DNA of 37,327 nucleotides, taken from the NCBI GenBank assembly GCA_050942875.1, contig JBMNOD010000032.1, forward strand, positions 1 to 37,327, given 5' to 3'. Both the position numbers and the translations under genes were made by a program. The DNA is from JAAZAI01 sp050942875. GTDB taxonomy: Bacteria > Verrucomicrobiota > Kiritimatiellia > RFP12 > UBA3636. The notes beneath the pieces are model-generated. The model was not told the DNA's origin, searched no databases, and was given only the letters and a program-made list of their open reading frames with translations. This document shows positions 36,327-37,327 of this stretch, piece after piece. Position 1 is the stretch's first letter; every line of letters starts with the position of its first letter.

Positions 36327-37327
36327 TTGGCTTCCTGTTCGTCTCCGTTGTTTGATGTGATCTTCAACACCCTTCTGCTCATAGGCGTAGGCGTCGGGGG
36401 TGTAGGCGTAGGAGACGGCGGAACCATCAGCATAGACCTTGTTGGTGACAAGGCTTGTGGCAGGGTCGTAACCCCACGAAGTCACATCCCATGTTGTGCC
36501 GTCGCGGGTGGTGGACAAGGCGGTCGTGCGGTTGGCGGTGTCGTACTCGTTTCGGACGGGATAGGTCGCGCCGGAGGCGCCGACCGGACGCCCGAGAGCG
36601 TCGTAGGTCGTTGTCACGGTGTTGCCGAACGTGTCGGTGTGGGACGTTTCGCGGTTGAAGGCGTCGAAGGTTCTCGAACCTGTGACATGCAGATCGTCGT
36701 CGTAATAAACGCCGTAGTCGGTTTCGTTGTCTGACTCGTCAAACTCCGACCAGCGGGAATGGAGCGCATCGCCTGTTTCAGGGTCGCACACCTCCGAGTA
36801 TTCAACACGCCCGAGCGGGTCAAAGTAGTTGTAAGCAACTTCGCGCAACGATTCGCGTACAATCGGACGCCCGAACTTCGAGACGGCGACAAGCGGCGTC
36901 GCCGCATCGGTGGCGCGAACCGTCGTCAGTTCGCAAGTCTGCGGGTTGAAGGAACTTGTTTCCGTTGTTGTCGAACCGTTCGGGTCGATGCTCACCGTGC
37001 GGCTCCGCAGGGCGTTGGAAAGCCCCGTCAACTGCCGGCGGGTCGTCGCGACGGCGTTGGTGACGCCCTCGCGCGACGTGCTGCGGACGTCCACCCGCCA
37101 CCATGCCCCGCCGATGTTCTCGTAGCGGGTTTCCGACGCGGTCTCGACGCCGCCCTGGACGGTCGCCGCCATCTCGCCGCGTTCGTCGTAGAGGTAGGTT
37201 GTGGCGGGCTGCCCTGAAGTTTCCGAGCGAATCAGGCGCGAGGTCGCGCCGTCGTAGGCGTTTATCTGGCAGGCATACATTTCACTTGAAGATTGTGAAA
37301 ACGGTGCCGCGTAAAGCGTCGTGCCGT
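36294..37327 (-). CDS. Rhs/YD-repeat protein, partial at the right edge and truncated at its C-terminus
   Basis: The minus-strand frame is open to the right edge, so the true start lies outside. The visible 340 or so residues are YD repeats (TTYLYDERGEMAATV, VAYNYFDPLGRVEYSE, VTTTYDALGRPVGASG, TSWGYDPATSLVTNKVY). It stops soon after VSYAYTPDAYAY with a tail (KQRRRTGSQPDFRHSRKSG) encoded partly by a hairpin. The Rhs core signature and tip domain are absent, so the protein is truncated or a remnant. It may have been part of a longer gene cut by insertion of the palindromic sequence at 36298-36326. An ATG at 37280 is internal, not the start. Confidence 0.8.
   Translation of the reverse strand, partial: GTTLYAAPFSQSSSEMYACQINAYDGATSRLIRSETSGQPATTYLYDERGEMAATVQGGVETASETRYENIGGAWWRVDVRSTSREGVTNAVATTRRQLTGLSNALRSRTVSIDPNGSTTTETSSFNPQTCELTTVRATDAATPLVAVSKFGRPIVRESLREVAYNYFDPLGRVEYSEVCDPETGDALHSRWSEFDESDNETDYGVYYDDDLHVTGSRTFDAFNRETSHTDTFGNTVTTTYDALGRPVGASGATYPVRNEYDTANRTTALSTTRDGTTWDVTSWGYDPATSLVTNKVYADGSAVSYAYTPDAYAYEQKGVEDHIKQRRRTGSQPDFRHSRKSG

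Overview
The window is GC-rich chromosomal DNA from a bacterium that is probably a member of the PVC group, most likely a Kiritimatiellota/Verrucomicrobiota-type gut or anaerobic lineage. This is inferred from gene style: Rhs proteins with an unusual core, an XylR-type (LacI-like sensor plus AraC) regulator, a large secreted LamG-repeat protein, a giant secreted GH2-type protein and a bacterial GDP-mannose 3,5-epimerase homologue. No rRNA, tRNA, transposase or CRISPR array was seen, so the taxonomic call is only an inference.

Layout. (1) 1-2750, Rhs region: the C-terminal end of an Rhs protein that enters from the left, carrying a variable tip domain; an overlapping lipoprotein gene that is a candidate immunity gene; and an orphan copy of the Rhs core that has lost its tip. 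The tip and lipoprotein genes look AT-richer than the rest. (2) 2737-11844, a plus-strand carbohydrate locus: XylR-type regulator, secreted LamG-repeat protein, SorE-like sugar-phosphate reductase, PfkB sugar(-phosphate) kinase, secreted CBM9 plus beta-helix protein, and a GDPD-family phosphodiesterase. The last five are tightly packed. (3) 16498-11952, a minus-strand operon: degenerate-kinase/TM/Sel1 protein, HAD hydrolase, miaA, radC, with 4-nt overlaps at the first two junctions. (4) 16729-24357: ligA, then the secreted GH2-type protein with its own visible promoter. (5) 32329-24418, minus strand: dprA, topA, prc (S41 tail-specific protease) and a Xer-type recombinase. A 450-bp non-coding stretch full of short repeats lies between prc and xer. 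(6) 32578-32949: a small membrane protein between two copies of a short GGGGAC-type motif. (7) 33117-36267, plus-strand operon: GDP-mannose 3,5-epimerase-like enzyme, diacylglycerol/lipid kinase, and a secreted ankyrin-MORN repeat protein, joined by 4-nt overlaps. (8) 36294-37327: a second Rhs protein, minus strand, truncated at its C-terminus and running off the right edge.

How the parts fit. The second block reads as a sensor-regulated system for one plant- or mucus-type glycan: outside the cell, LamG and CBM9/beta-helix proteins bind or cut; inside, a reductase and a kinase handle a ketose or alditol phosphate. The housekeeping genes (ligA, miaA, radC, dprA, topA, prc, xer) look intact. 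Rhs sequences at both ends mark regions prone to recombination. The most unusual points are the Rhs tip with a His/Cys pair resembling clan CD (caspase-like) peptidases, the TopA tail made of repeated modules in place of zinc ribbons, the kinase-like Sel1 membrane protein, and a triple 8-mer inverted repeat whose substitutions keep G-U pairing in minus-strand RNA.
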